Origin: Nocardioides albidus | GTDB taxonomy: Bacteria; Actinomycetota; Actinomycetes; Propionibacteriales; Nocardioidaceae | Direction of reading: 5' to 3' | Assembly: GCF_006335005.1 (NCBI RefSeq) | Contig: NZ_VDMP01000009.1 | Location: forward strand, 1-36,508 | DNA: 36,508 bases | In this document: positions 16,306 through 24,205 of the stretch, piece by piece | How the letters are laid out: each line of letters starts with the position of its first letter | Numbering within the stretch: position 1 is the stretch's first letter | Notes under the pieces: model-generated | Databases searched by the model: none | Told to the model about the DNA's origin: nothing | Seen by the model: only the letters and a program-made list of their open reading frames with translations | Translations under genes and position numbers: made by a program

Positions 16306-16480
16306 ATGAACGCGAGCAAACCCACCGTCGTTCTGGTGCACGGCGGTTTCGTCGACGGATCCGGTTGGCAGCCGGTCCATGACCTGCTGGTTGAGGACGG
16401 CTTCGACGTCGCCGTCACCCAGCACCCGACTCTCTCACTGGAGGGGCGACGTCGCGGCCGTAACGCACGTGATCGAGGAG
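16306..16480 (+). pseudogene. Alpha/beta hydrolase, frameshifted and truncated
   Basis: ATG 16306 has AAGGAG at 16295-16300. The product begins PTVVLVHGGFVDGSGWQPVH, with the oxyanion-hole HGG typical of these hydrolases, and continues to PTLSLEG. At the G run 16443-16446 one extra base shifts the frame; the continuation DVAAVTHVIEE is readable in another frame (16448-16480). Similarity then stops before the catalytic GHSxGG nucleophile, so at least three quarters of the gene is gone. The 5' signals are intact, so decay is probably recent. Confidence 0.75.
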
Positions 16481-16531
16481 ACCCCCAGCGACTGCAACGC
16501 CGCCGGCGTGCGAGCCCTGGGAACAGCTCAT

Positions 16532-16864
16532 CTAGGCGCAGCCGACACAGGTTCGCGCGGCCGGCCTCGCCTCGAGGCGTCCCTCGGCGATCGGCAGGCC
16601 GCAGCGCTCGCAGGTGCCGTAGGTCCCGGTGTCCAGCCGGACGAGGGCGGCCTCGACCTCGGCCAGGTGCCGGCGCACCTGCGCGACCAGGGTGGCGAGC
16701 TGGGAGCGCTCGAAGGCGATCGTCGCGCCCTCGGGATCGTGCTCGTCGTCGGCGTTGGTGTCGCGTGAGGCGGCGACCACCTCCTCGAAGCTCCCGGTCA
16801 GGCCGGCCAGGCGCCGCAGCGTCTCCTGGCGCTCGGCCTCCAGCAGCGCACGCGCATCCGTCAC
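16532..16864 (-). CDS. TraR/DksA family zinc-finger protein
   Basis: 110 residues from GTG 16864. Alternative GTG starts are 16894 and 16915. I prefer the short form because family members begin close to ARALLEAERQETLRRLAG, and because 16915 falls inside the KstR-type operator. A coiled-coil region (1-75, with NADDEHDPEGATIAFERSQL) is followed by a C4 zinc finger GTYGTCERCGLPIAEGRLEA and ARTCVGCA. Related proteins bind in the RNA polymerase secondary channel. In actinobacteria many of these short forms are uncharacterised. The gene is divergent from the SnoaL-like gene. Confidence 0.85.
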   Translation of the reverse strand: MTDARALLEAERQETLRRLAGLTGSFEEVVAASRDTNADDEHDPEGATIAFERSQLATLVAQVRRHLAEVEAALVRLDTGTYGTCERCGLPIAEGRLEARPAARTCVGCA

Positions 16865-16907
16865 CTCGCCGATGGTGCCATCGTGGACCGACACCCTCGA
16901 CCAGACA

Positions 16908-16921
16908 TAGAACACGTTCTA
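16908..16921. promoter_or_regulatory. KstR-type operator (TNNAACNNGTTNNA)
   Basis: TAGAAC-AC-GTTCTA is a symmetric 14-base site that fits the published KstR motif of steroid-catabolism regulons in actinobacteria (TnnAACnnGTTnnA). It ends 10 bases before the SnoaL-like start and overlaps its -10, where a bound TetR-type repressor would block transcription. Another TetR regulator with a similar site is possible. Confidence 0.65.
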
Positions 16922-16925
16922 CAGT
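16920..16925 (+). promoter_or_regulatory. -10 element of SnoaL-like gene (leaderless)
   Basis: TACAGT, then GCGCTC (6 bases), then ATG at 16932. Its first two bases belong to the operator. Confidence 0.6.
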
Positions 16926-16931
16926 GCGCTC

Positions 16932-17414
16932 ATGGACCTCGCCGCGATCGAGGAGATCAAGCGCCTCAAGTACCGCTACTTCCGCACCCTGGACCTCAAG
17001 CACTGGGCGGAGTTCGCCGACTGCCTCACCGACGACGTGAGCGCGCGGTACGGCACACAGGCGATGGGCGAGCCCCTGCACTTCGAGAGCCGGGCCGACG
17101 TCGCGGTGTACATGGAGGAGAACCTCGGACCCGGCGTCATCACCGTCCACATCGCCAACCACCCCGAGATCGACGTCGACGGCGACACCGCGACCGGCTC
17201 GTGGGCGTTCGAGGACACCGTCATCGTCGCGGAGTTCAAGGTGCAGATCCGCGGCGGCGGCTATTACCTCGACACCTACCGGCGCGAGGCCGACGGTGCG
17301 TGGCGGATCGCCTCGACCCGCTACGAGCGCATCTACGAGGCGATGACCTCGCTCGAGGACACACCGAGCTTCACGCTGCTCGCCAACCGCTGGGATCCCT
17401 CGCTCCGGCATTGA
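16932..17414 (+). CDS. SnoaL-like / NTF2-fold protein
   Basis: 160 residues in one alpha+beta barrel: LAAIEEIKRLKYRYFRTLDL, then WAEFADCLTDDVSARYG, GVITVHIANHPEIDVDGDTA, GYYLDTYRREADGAWRIAST and RYERIY. This is the SnoaL_4 pattern, shared by bile-acid 7-alpha-dehydratase-like, scytalone-dehydratase-like and polyketide cyclase enzymes. Candidate acid-base residues (Tyr15, Asp30-31, His74) sit in the expected places, but the substrate is unproven. The KstR-type operator and the family suggest a hydratase or isomerase step in steroid ring or side-chain breakdown. That is inference from one motif. Confidence 0.82.
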   Translation: MDLAAIEEIKRLKYRYFRTLDLKHWAEFADCLTDDVSARYGTQAMGEPLHFESRADVAVYMEENLGPGVITVHIANHPEIDVDGDTATGSWAFEDTVIVAEFKVQIRGGGYYLDTYRREADGAWRIASTRYERIYEAMTSLEDTPSFTLLANRWDPSLRH

Positions 17415-17453
17415 GCGTGGTCTGGCCCGACCCGTCGCGGGTACGTCGCCTCT

Positions 17454-17657
17454 ATGAGCCAGACACCGACGGGCCAGCCCGACGACGAGCGGGACGACGA
17501 GCGCGTGGCCGAGCGGGCCGAGCTCCTGCCCGAGGAGCGCGACGCCGGCAGCGACGATCCCGAGCGGCAGGCCGACGCGATCCTCGAGGAGTCCGACGAG
17601 CGGACCGAGGACCCCGAGGGCACCCGCCGGGAGAGCACGCAGACCCCCGGCGGGTGA
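17454..17657 (+). CDS. Small acidic, probably disordered protein
   Basis: 67 residues, MSQTPTGQPDDERDDER then mostly Asp, Glu, Arg, Pro and Ala. There are no hydrophobic segments or known domain. Short proteins of this type are common beside actinobacterial housekeeping genes and are annotated hypothetical. A near-match to the leaderless -10 (TACGTC, six bases before ATG) and coding-like third-position GC support expression. It lies 39 bases after the SnoaL-like stop and 15 bases from the convergent phospholipase-like gene. Confidence 0.6.
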   Translation: MSQTPTGQPDDERDDERVAERAELLPEERDAGSDDPERQADAILEESDERTEDPEGTRRESTQTPGG

Positions 17658-17672
17658 TCGCGCGGCGGGCCC

Positions 17673-19043
17673 TCAGTTCAGCTCGAGCTCGTGGAAGGGG
17701 TAGTCCTTGGGGGCGAGGAACTCCGTGCCCGGCACGACCCGGCCCTTCGGGTCGGCGGAGTTGACGTAGTTGTTGAGGCTGCGCGGCGCTTGGCGGTAGA
17801 TCAGGTCCACCCAGTCGGCGTACTTCGCCGCGAGCGCGGCGTCATCGCGGAAGATGACGTTCTGCTCGTCGGAGTGCCAGCCGAGCCGGGTCCAGTTCTC
17901 ACTGCTCGAGAGCACGAGGTTGCCGTCGGGACGACCGCCCACGCTGCCCTGGACCGAGAGGCCCTTGAGATGGACGTAGCGGTCCTTGAACTTGTTGGCC
18001 GTCGCGCCGGTGATGTAGACCATCTGCTTCGCGGGCAGCCCGCGCAGGATGTTGCGGATCTTCAGCGGCATCATCATGAACACGATCCGCACGTCGCAGC
18101 CCTCGCGGGCCAGCGTGCGCACCCGCTTCGCGATCCGTACGCCGCGCTGGTCGCCCCACACCGCGTTGGCGATGCGCACCTTGGTGCGTCCGCCGGGCAC
18201 GTTGGCGGCGCCGGCGCACCGGACGTCGTCGAGGACCTTCAGCGCCGGATCCGACTTCTTCTTGTGGGGCGCGAAGATCGAGGTGATGGAGCCGACGGTG
18301 AACCGCAGCGGCTTGGTGTTCTTGTCCCTCTTCGCCTGGTTCCACATGGTCATCCAGCCGTCGTAGAGCGCCTGGTTCTCGGTGGTCGTCGTCCAGTCGT
18401 TGAACTGCTGGACGGCCGCGGCGCCGGTGAAGTTCGCCGATCCCTGCATCGCGATGCGGCTCGTCGCGCCCGAGCGGCTGACCAGCATCAGCTTCGAGTG
18501 CATCGCGCCGCCCTTGCCGCGACACGTGGCGCTGCAGGTGCGGATCCAGCTGCGCAGCGCCCGGGGACGGTCCGCATTGCCCTTCCTCAATGCCGCGCGC
18601 AGCGTCGGGTAGGACCGGCCCGGGCCCTGGGAGCGCGCGAGACCGCGGGCCATGATGATCTGCACGGACACGCCGCGCCGGTGGGCGTCGATGAACTTCT
18701 TCGCCAGCCGGGGCGAGTCGAAGTTCCAGGTCATCAGCCGGATGGTCTCGCCGGCGGGGACGTTCTTGACCGTCTTGACGATCTTGTCCTGGATCCTCAG
18801 CCGCTTCTTCTTGCGGAACGGGTGGTTGAAGACGATCCCCGGCGTCACGACGTACGCCGGGTCGGGCGCCTTGGCCGCGACCGCCACGCCACCCGCAGCA
18901 GGCGCGGCCGGCGCGGCCGGCGCCGCGTCGGCCCGCCGGACGTCGACCTGGCCGAGCAGGACCGCGCCGAGGAGGAGGGCCACACTCACCGCGATCACTC
19001 CACGCCACCTGCCGAAGGTCGATGCATCCCCTGCGAACCGCAC
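17673..19043 (-). CDS. Secreted phospholipase D-like domain protein
   Basis: 456 residues. Start GTG 19043, with GGAG eight bases upstream. N-terminal signal: FGRWRGVIAVSVALLLGAVL, then an Ala/Pro-rich linker, so the product is exported or membrane-anchored. There are two PLD-fold repeats. The first has GAMHSKLMLV (His about 182) followed by GSANFT; the second has RYVHLKGLSV (His about 358) followed by SSSENWT. Each keeps the His and Lys of HxKxxxxD, but the Asp position is Ser or Gln. The phosphohistidine mechanism could still run; target lipid or nucleic acid is unknown. It lies 97 bases downstream of imuB with its own ribosome site. Confidence 0.85.
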   Translation of the reverse strand: MRFAGDASTFGRWRGVIAVSVALLLGAVLLGQVDVRRADAAPAAPAAPAAGGVAVAAKAPDPAYVVTPGIVFNHPFRKKKRLRIQDKIVKTVKNVPAGETIRLMTWNFDSPRLAKKFIDAHRRGVSVQIIMARGLARSQGPGRSYPTLRAALRKGNADRPRALRSWIRTCSATCRGKGGAMHSKLMLVSRSGATSRIAMQGSANFTGAAAVQQFNDWTTTTENQALYDGWMTMWNQAKRDKNTKPLRFTVGSITSIFAPHKKKSDPALKVLDDVRCAGAANVPGGRTKVRIANAVWGDQRGVRIAKRVRTLAREGCDVRIVFMMMPLKIRNILRGLPAKQMVYITGATANKFKDRYVHLKGLSVQGSVGGRPDGNLVLSSSENWTRLGWHSDEQNVIFRDDAALAAKYADWVDLIYRQAPRSLNNYVNSADPKGRVVPGTEFLAPKDYPFHELELN

Positions 19044-19140
19044 GATTCCCGCTCCCTGTGTCCGACGTCGTTCTCCCCTGTCAGCGGCGGGGATCCGGAA
19101 TTCGTTACAGCGCGGGGTACGACGCACGTCGCCACATCGG

Positions 19141-20799
19141 TCAGTCGTAGGCCGCCTCCACCTCCCAGCTCCCCGGCGAGCGCCAGCGCAGCAGCCAGGC
19201 GCGTCCGTCGACACCGACCACCTGGAAGCGGGCGGCCCGCCCCGCGCCCGCCGATCCGGCCGAGCCCGCCGAGAGCCACCAGCCCTCGTCCACCGGCCAC
19301 GGCCCGGCCCACGAGGCGATCGGACACCAGTGCCGCCCGATCCGCATCCGCCACGGCTCCCCGGTCACCACTCCCCGCGCGGTGACGGCCACGGCGACCG
19401 ACGCCTCGTCGACGACCTCTGCCTCGAGCGGCGCGGCGAAGACCCGGCTCGGGGCGGGGCCGGGGATCCGTCCGGGCCAGGGCCGCTCGAGCGGGCGCAG
19501 TCCGACCGGCCGCTCGCCCCAGGGCACCAGAGCCTGGCGGTCCGCGGCGCCGCGCCCACCCTGGAGCACCGGGACGCGGACGGCGTCGTACCCGACCATC
19601 GCCTGGACCCGCGCGACGCCGCGCACGACCTGCTCCTCGGCTCCCCCACCCCACAGCCCCTCGGCGTGGTCGCCGGCGGGCTCGACGACGTCGGGCAGGA
19701 AGCGGACGAGGGTGACGGCGGAGGTGATGGTCTCGCCGGTGGACTTGCGGCTGCGCAGCCCGGAGGTGGCCATCCCGGCCTGGAGCTGCCAATGGACGCG
19801 GTCGACGAGGTCGCGGGAGGTGAAGCAGCGCGGGTGCAGCCAGGTCCGGGTCGAGACGCCCTCCCCACCCAGCGCCGACTCGAACTCGGCCTCGATCCGC
19901 ACCGAGGTCGCCACCAGCTGCCGCTCGGCCAGCCCGGCGACGAACCTCTCCGCGGTGGTGCGGACGCTGAAGGTGACCGCCTCGGCCGAGTCGAGCGGGG
20001 GCTCGAAGGAGATCTCGCAGGCCAGCTCGGGCGGCGGGGTGCGCGAGGCGAGGCGGGTGACCTCCCTGCCCTGGACCCGGCGCCACACGTCGGAGCCGTA
20101 GCTCCCGAACCGGTTGGCCACATCACCCGCCCCGAGCCGGGCGAAGTCGGCGAGCAGAACCAGCCCGAGGCGGCGCAGCAGGTCGGCGAGCTCGGCGCCC
20201 TCCGGCCCGTCGTCGGCGAGCACGGTCACCGGCAGCCCCCGCAGGAACTCCGCCGAGTCGCCCGAGGGGATCGACACACAGCCCTGCGGCGGGGCCTGCC
20301 GGGCGGCCCGCTCGGCGGTGTAGAGGTCGTCGGCGGCGCCGAACCGGCTGTCCCACACGCCCGCCCGGGCGAGGTGCTCGGCGAGGACCGCCGCTGCCGC
20401 CTCCTCGCCGTCGAGCCCGCGGCGCGCGAAGTAGCGGCCCGGGGCGGGGACGGCGAGCAGCCCGGGCCGCAGCGGCGCGACCCCGGGACGCAGCTCCTCG
20501 ACCGCCGCGAGGACCGGCTCGAACCATCGTGCGTCGCGGTCGGGGCTGGCCGGCAACAGCACCACGTCGGGGCAGCGCGCCTGGGCGTCACGGCGCCGCT
20601 GCCCGCGTCGTACGCCCTCGGAGCGCGCGGCGGCGTTGCACACCGTGACCACGTTGTTGGCGAGCACCGCCGCCGGCGCCGACGTGTCGAGGGCATTGGC
20701 GTCAAGAGCACCGTCGACAGCACCATCGGAGTCGGCCAGCTCCAGCATGCCTGCCGTGACCGACCAGTCCGGGCACCAGAGCACCATCGTCCGCGTCAC
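19141..20799 (-). CDS. imuB: ImuB, Y-family-like mutasome hub protein
   Basis: 552 residues. N-terminal MVLWCPDWSVTAG and the AVPAPGRYFARRG region match ImuB. The SxDE catalytic signature of active DinB polymerases is absent, as expected for a non-catalytic adaptor. The middle little-finger region precedes a candidate beta-clamp motif, RQALVPWG, near residue 420 (compare QLPLWG in mycobacterial ImuB). The long C-terminal tail would contact ImuA' and DnaE2. In mycobacteria ImuB brings DnaE2 to the clamp during translesion synthesis. Start GTG 20799 overlaps the imuA' stop by 4 bases (GTGA). Expression comes from the SOS promoter at 21417-21445. Confidence 0.92.
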   Translation of the reverse strand: MTRTMVLWCPDWSVTAGMLELADSDGAVDGALDANALDTSAPAAVLANNVVTVCNAAARSEGVRRGQRRRDAQARCPDVVLLPASPDRDARWFEPVLAAVEELRPGVAPLRPGLLAVPAPGRYFARRGLDGEEAAAAVLAEHLARAGVWDSRFGAADDLYTAERAARQAPPQGCVSIPSGDSAEFLRGLPVTVLADDGPEGAELADLLRRLGLVLLADFARLGAGDVANRFGSYGSDVWRRVQGREVTRLASRTPPPELACEISFEPPLDSAEAVTFSVRTTAERFVAGLAERQLVATSVRIEAEFESALGGEGVSTRTWLHPRCFTSRDLVDRVHWQLQAGMATSGLRSRKSTGETITSAVTLVRFLPDVVEPAGDHAEGLWGGGAEEQVVRGVARVQAMVGYDAVRVPVLQGGRGAADRQALVPWGERPVGLRPLERPWPGRIPGPAPSRVFAAPLEAEVVDEASVAVAVTARGVVTGEPWRMRIGRHWCPIASWAGPWPVDEGWWLSAGSAGSAGAGRAARFQVVGVDGRAWLLRWRSPGSWEVEAAYD

Positions 20800-21410
20800 A
20801 GCGCCACCTCCGCGCGCACCGGCATCCCCCGGCCGCCGCGGACGACGAGGGCGGCCCGGCGCTCACGCAGCCGACCACGACCGTGCCCGATGCCCTCCCA
20901 CTCGACCCGCTCCGCACTGATCCGCGCGTCGCAGCGGGGCCACTCCCCCTGCACGACCAGCACCGACGAACGCGCGCGCAGCCGCGCCTCGAGGACCGAG
21001 GCGGACTTGGCGTCGACCCCGCCCGGAGGGCGCAGCACCACGACCTTGAGGACGTCGACCAGGGCCGCGGTCACCTCGAGCCAGTGCTCCCCGGGCGAGG
21101 GGACCAGGACCGTGCGGCCGAGCACGATCCCCTGCTGCTGGGCGGCCTCGGCGCCGAAGTCGTCCCAGCCCGCGAACCCGACCCACTCGCCGGCCTGGGA
21201 GGCACCCGCCGCCAGCGCCAGGCCGAGGGTCGCGGAGTCCACGCCGTAGACCCCTCCCGTGCGCACCCGGACCAGCCCCGCGAGCGCCGGCGACATCGGC
21301 ACGCTCAGCCGGGTCGGTCCGCCCTCCAGCGCCTGGATCCGTCCGCGCAGCTGGTCGACGACCGTGCGCGGGTCGGCCAGCTCCGTGGTCTCGAGGGGGC
21401 GGATGCTCAC
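20796..21410 (-). CDS. imuA': ImuA' mutasome protein (RecA-like fold, no Walker A)
   Basis: 204 residues. RecA-like core: GGVYGVDSATLGLALAAGAS, then EWVGFAGWDDFGAEAAQQQG and LEVTAALVDVLKVVVLRPPG. The P-loop GxxxxGK[ST] is missing, as in mycobacterial ImuA', which needs no ATP hydrolysis. The start is GTG 21410. An ATG at 21428 would fall inside the LexA box and upstream of the predicted transcript start, so I reject it. ImuA' binds ImuB and is needed for DnaE2-dependent damage mutagenesis. It forms a two-gene operon with imuB. Confidence 0.9.
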   Translation of the reverse strand: MSIRPLETTELADPRTVVDQLRGRIQALEGGPTRLSVPMSPALAGLVRVRTGGVYGVDSATLGLALAAGASQAGEWVGFAGWDDFGAEAAQQQGIVLGRTVLVPSPGEHWLEVTAALVDVLKVVVLRPPGGVDAKSASVLEARLRARSSVLVVQGEWPRCDARISAERVEWEGIGHGRGRLRERRAALVVRGGRGMPVRAEVAL

Positions 21411-21416
21411 CTCACC

Positions 21417-21445
21417 ATGTTCGAACATTTGTTCGATTCAGGCAA
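21417..21445 (-). promoter_or_regulatory. SOS promoter of imuA'-imuB
   Basis: On the minus strand: -35 TTGCCT (21440-21445), 17-base spacer, -10 GAACAT (21417-21422), GGTGAG, GTG at 21410. The first base of the -10 deviates from TANNNT. It lies between der and imuA', so imuA'B is separately controlled although codirectional with der. Confidence 0.65.
21421..21436. promoter_or_regulatory. LexA-binding SOS box
   Basis: TCGAAC-ATTT-GTTCGA is a perfect consensus box. It fills most of the -35/-10 spacer and overlaps two bases of the -10, nearly the same geometry as at the HNH-dnaE2 promoter. Confidence 0.92.
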
Positions 21446-21475
21446 GTGGGCGATCATCACCCCGTTGTGGTCGGA

Positions 21476-22816
21476 CTAACGCCGCGAACGCTTCTCCCGC
21501 GGCTGCACCTTGATCTCGATCGGCGTGCCGACGAACCCGAACTCCTCGCGCAGCCGGCGCTCGATGAACCGCTCGTAGCCCTGGTCGAGCTTGCCGGTGG
21601 TGAACAGCTTGAACACCGGCGGTGCGCTCTGCACCTGAGAGCCGAACAGGATCCGCGGCTGCTTGCCGCCACGGACGGGGTGCGGGTGCTCGGCCACGAT
21701 CCGGCCGAGGAAGGAGTTGAGGGCGCCGGTGGAGATCCGGGTCTCCCAACCCTCGATGGCCCGGTCGAGCGCGGGCACGATCCGGTCGATGTGCCATCCG
21801 GTCTTCGCGGTGATGTTGATCCGCGGCGCCCACTGCACCTGGACCAGATCGCGCTCGACCTCGCGGTCGAGGTAGTAGCGACGCTCGGCGTCGACGAGGT
21901 CCCACTTGTTGAAGGCGATCACGAGCGCCTTGCCGGCCTCGCGCACCTCCTGCAGGATCCGCATGTCCTGCTCGGCGATGGACTCGTTGCCGGCCAGCAC
22001 GAGCACGCACACCTCGGCGCGCTCGATGGCGGTGGAGGTCCGCAGCCAGGCGTAGTACTCGTGGCCCGAGGCCTCCTTGACCCGCTTGCGGATGCCCGCG
22101 GTGTCGATGAACCGCCACTCGCGCCCACCCAGGGTCACCAGCTCGTCGACCGGGTCGACCGTGGTGCCGGCGACGTTGTCGACGACGACCCGATCCTCGC
22201 CGGCGAGCTTGTTGAGCAGCGAGGACTTGCCGACGTTGGGGCGCCCGACGATGGCGATCCGGCGCGGTCCGCCGAGCTCCTCCCCGACCCGGTCGGCCAC
22301 CTCCGGCAGAACGGACAGCACGGCGTCGAGCAGGTCGCCCGAGCCGCGTCCGTGCAGGGCGGAGACGGGGAACGGCTCGCCCAGGCCGAGGTTCCACAGG
22401 CCGTAGGCCTCGGCCTCGGCGCGCTCGTCGTCGACCTTGTTGGCGGCCAGGACGACAGGCTTGCCGGACTTGCGGAGCACGCGCACGACCGCCTCGTCGG
22501 CGTCGGTGATGCCCACGGAGGCGTCGACGACGAACAGGACGGCGTCGGCCAGGGTGACCGCGATCTCGGCCTGAGCGCGGATCTGCTCGGCCATGCCGCG
22601 GGCGTCGGGGTCCCAGCCGCCGGTGTCGACGAGGGTGAACGCACGACCGGCCCACTCGGCGTCGTACGACACGCGGTCGCGGGTCACGCCGGGGATGTCC
22701 TCGACGACCGCCTCGCGGCGGCCGATGATCCGGTTCACCAGGGTCGACTTGCCGACGTTGGGGCGGCCGACGACGGCCAGCACCGGGACCACCCCGGTCG
22801 GGGTGTCTTCACTCAT
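21476..22816 (-). CDS. der: Ribosome biogenesis GTPase Der (EngA)
   Basis: 446 residues. Two GTPase domains in tandem, each with GRPNVGKS (near residues 20 and 190), DTGG or DTAG switch motifs, and NKVD or NKWD specificity motifs. The C-terminal KH-like domain ends in [13 protein letters not shown]. Der binds the 50S subunit and is essential for its maturation. Start ATG 22816 with AAGGAG at 22823-22828. The gene overlaps the end of plsC by 8 bases and ends the core operon. Confidence 0.96.
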   Translation of the reverse strand: MSEDTPTGVVPVLAVVGRPNVGKSTLVNRIIGRREAVVEDIPGVTRDRVSYDAEWAGRAFTLVDTGGWDPDARGMAEQIRAQAEIAVTLADAVLFVVDASVGITDADEAVVRVLRKSGKPVVLAANKVDDERAEAEAYGLWNLGLGEPFPVSALHGRGSGDLLDAVLSVLPEVADRVGEELGGPRRIAIVGRPNVGKSSLLNKLAGEDRVVVDNVAGTTVDPVDELVTLGGREWRFIDTAGIRKRVKEASGHEYYAWLRTSTAIERAEVCVLVLAGNESIAEQDMRILQEVREAGKALVIAFNKWDLVDAERRYYLDREVERDLVQVQWAPRINITAKTGWHIDRIVPALDRAIEGWETRISTGALNSFLGRIVAEHPHPVRGGKQPRILFGSQVQSAPPVFKLFTTGKLDQGYERFIERRLREEFGFVGTPIEIKVQPREKRSRR

Positions 22817-23504
22817 CACGCTCTCCTTGCGGGAGCGGGCCGGGCAGGCGCCGCCCCGTCTCGTCCAGGGCTTCGGCCAGCTGCTGCTGCAGGTGCGCGC
22901 GCAGCGCGGCCGAGGTCGATGAGACATTCTCCCGCGTCCGGGGCCACGGCACCGCATCGACGGCGTACGGCTCCCCCACGACGATGTCGATCCGCGCCCC
23001 CTTGTGCGGCAGCGAGCTGCTCGATCCGCCCGGATCGCGCGAGCCCAGGAACGTCAGGGGTACGACGGGCGCCCCCGTCCGGAGGGCGAGGTAGGCCGCG
23101 CCGCCGCGAAACCTCTCGAGGTCGCCAGGACCGCGCGTGCCCTCGGGGAACAGGCCGACCGCGTGTCCCTCGCCGAGCACCCGCAGGGCGATCCTGATCG
23201 CCGCCGGATCGACGTTGCACCGGTCGAGCGGGATCTGCCCGGCGGCGCGCAGGAAGGGACCGAGCGGGCCGGCGAACATCTCGAGCTTGGTCAGCGCGTG
23301 CACCGGCCTCGGCGCGAAGATCGCCATCAGCGGTCCGTCGACGAGGCCGATGTGGTTGCCCGCCACGACCGCCGGTCCCGTCGCCGGGAAGCGCTCGGGG
23401 TGAAGCACCCGCACGTCCCAGCGTCGGCGGATCAGCCAGCGCGATGCCGGACGCCCACGGACCAGGAGCCGACGCGACGGGAGGGGGACGGGGTGCGCGC
23501 TCAC
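22809..23504 (-). CDS. 1-acyl-sn-glycerol-3-phosphate acyltransferase (PlsC-like)
   Basis: 231 residues. Acyltransferase motifs NHIGLVDGP near residue 50 (catalytic NHxxxxD) and [11 protein letters not shown] near 120 (phosphate-binding FPEGTR), followed by [12 protein letters not shown]. The enzyme acylates lysophosphatidic acid or a similar glycerolipid at the inner face of the membrane. The GTG start overlaps the cmk stop (GTGA). The cmk-plsC-der order is usual in actinobacteria related to Streptomyces and Nocardioides. Confidence 0.9.
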   Translation of the reverse strand: MSAHPVPLPSRRLLVRGRPASRWLIRRRWDVRVLHPERFPATGPAVVAGNHIGLVDGPLMAIFAPRPVHALTKLEMFAGPLGPFLRAAGQIPLDRCNVDPAAIRIALRVLGEGHAVGLFPEGTRGPGDLERFRGGAAYLALRTGAPVVPLTFLGSRDPGGSSSSLPHKGARIDIVVGEPYAVDAVPWPRTRENVSSTSAALRAHLQQQLAEALDETGRRLPGPLPQGERDE

Positions 23505-24190
23505 ACGCGCTCCATCACCAGGCCCACCACGATGTCGACGACCTCGTCCAGGGTCAGCTCGGTCGAGTCCACGTGGACCGCGCCGTCGGCCATCGTCAGC
23601 GGGGCGACGGCCCGGCCGGAGTCGATCCGGTCGCGGGCGAGCAGGGACTCCTGGGTGGCCGTGAGGTCGGCGCCGCCATTCTCCAGGGCGCGCCGTGCGG
23701 CGCGGGCCGCCGGATCGGCGGTCAGGTAGACCTTGAGCTGGGCCTCGGGCCACACGACGGAGCCGATGTCGCGACCCTCGACGACGATGCCGCCACGTGG
23801 ACCGTCGGCGGGGGCGATCAGCTCACGCTGCAGCTCGACCAGGCGCGCACGGACCTCGGGCACGGCGCTGACCGGGGAGACGGCGCCGTTGACCGCGTCG
23901 CTGCGGATCTGCACCGAGACGTCGACCCCGTCGACGGTGATGGTCGGTGCGAGCGGGTCGGTGCCGGAGACGAGCACCGGCTCCCCCGCGCGCGCGGCCA
24001 CCGCCTCCGGGTCGTGCACGTCGACGCCCTTCTCGAGCATCCACCAGGTGATCGCGCGGTACTGCGCGCCGGTGTCGAGATAGCGCAGGCCGAGGCGGTC
24101 GGCGACCGCCCGGCAGGTGCTCGACTTGCCCGAGCCGGAGGTCCCGTCCACGGCAACAACCACGTTCTCCGGCACGTCCACGGCGTGCAC
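23501..24190 (-). CDS. cmk: Cytidylate kinase
   Basis: 229 residues. P-loop VVVAVDGTSGSGKSSTCRAV (about 10-29), YLDTGAQYRAIT for substrate binding, RSDAVNGAVSPVSA, and EGRDIGSVVWPEA typical of CMK, with the lid helix RDRIDSGR. It phosphorylates CMP and dCMP with ATP. The GTG start at 24190 lies 15 bases after the tyrA stop; GTG a few codons later is an alternative. It belongs to the tyrA-cmk-plsC-der unit. Confidence 0.95.
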   Translation of the reverse strand: MHAVDVPENVVVAVDGTSGSGKSSTCRAVADRLGLRYLDTGAQYRAITWWMLEKGVDVHDPEAVAARAGEPVLVSGTDPLAPTITVDGVDVSVQIRSDAVNGAVSPVSAVPEVRARLVELQRELIAPADGPRGGIVVEGRDIGSVVWPEAQLKVYLTADPAARAARRALENGGADLTATQESLLARDRIDSGRAVAPLTMADGAVHVDSTELTLDEVVDIVVGLVMERV

Positions 24191-24205
24191 CCTACCCGTG
24201 GCCGG

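Noticed and set aside
21408..21428. ATG at 21428 as start of imuA'
   Set aside because: It lies within the LexA box and upstream of the predicted transcript start. GTG 21410 fits the leaderless promoter.
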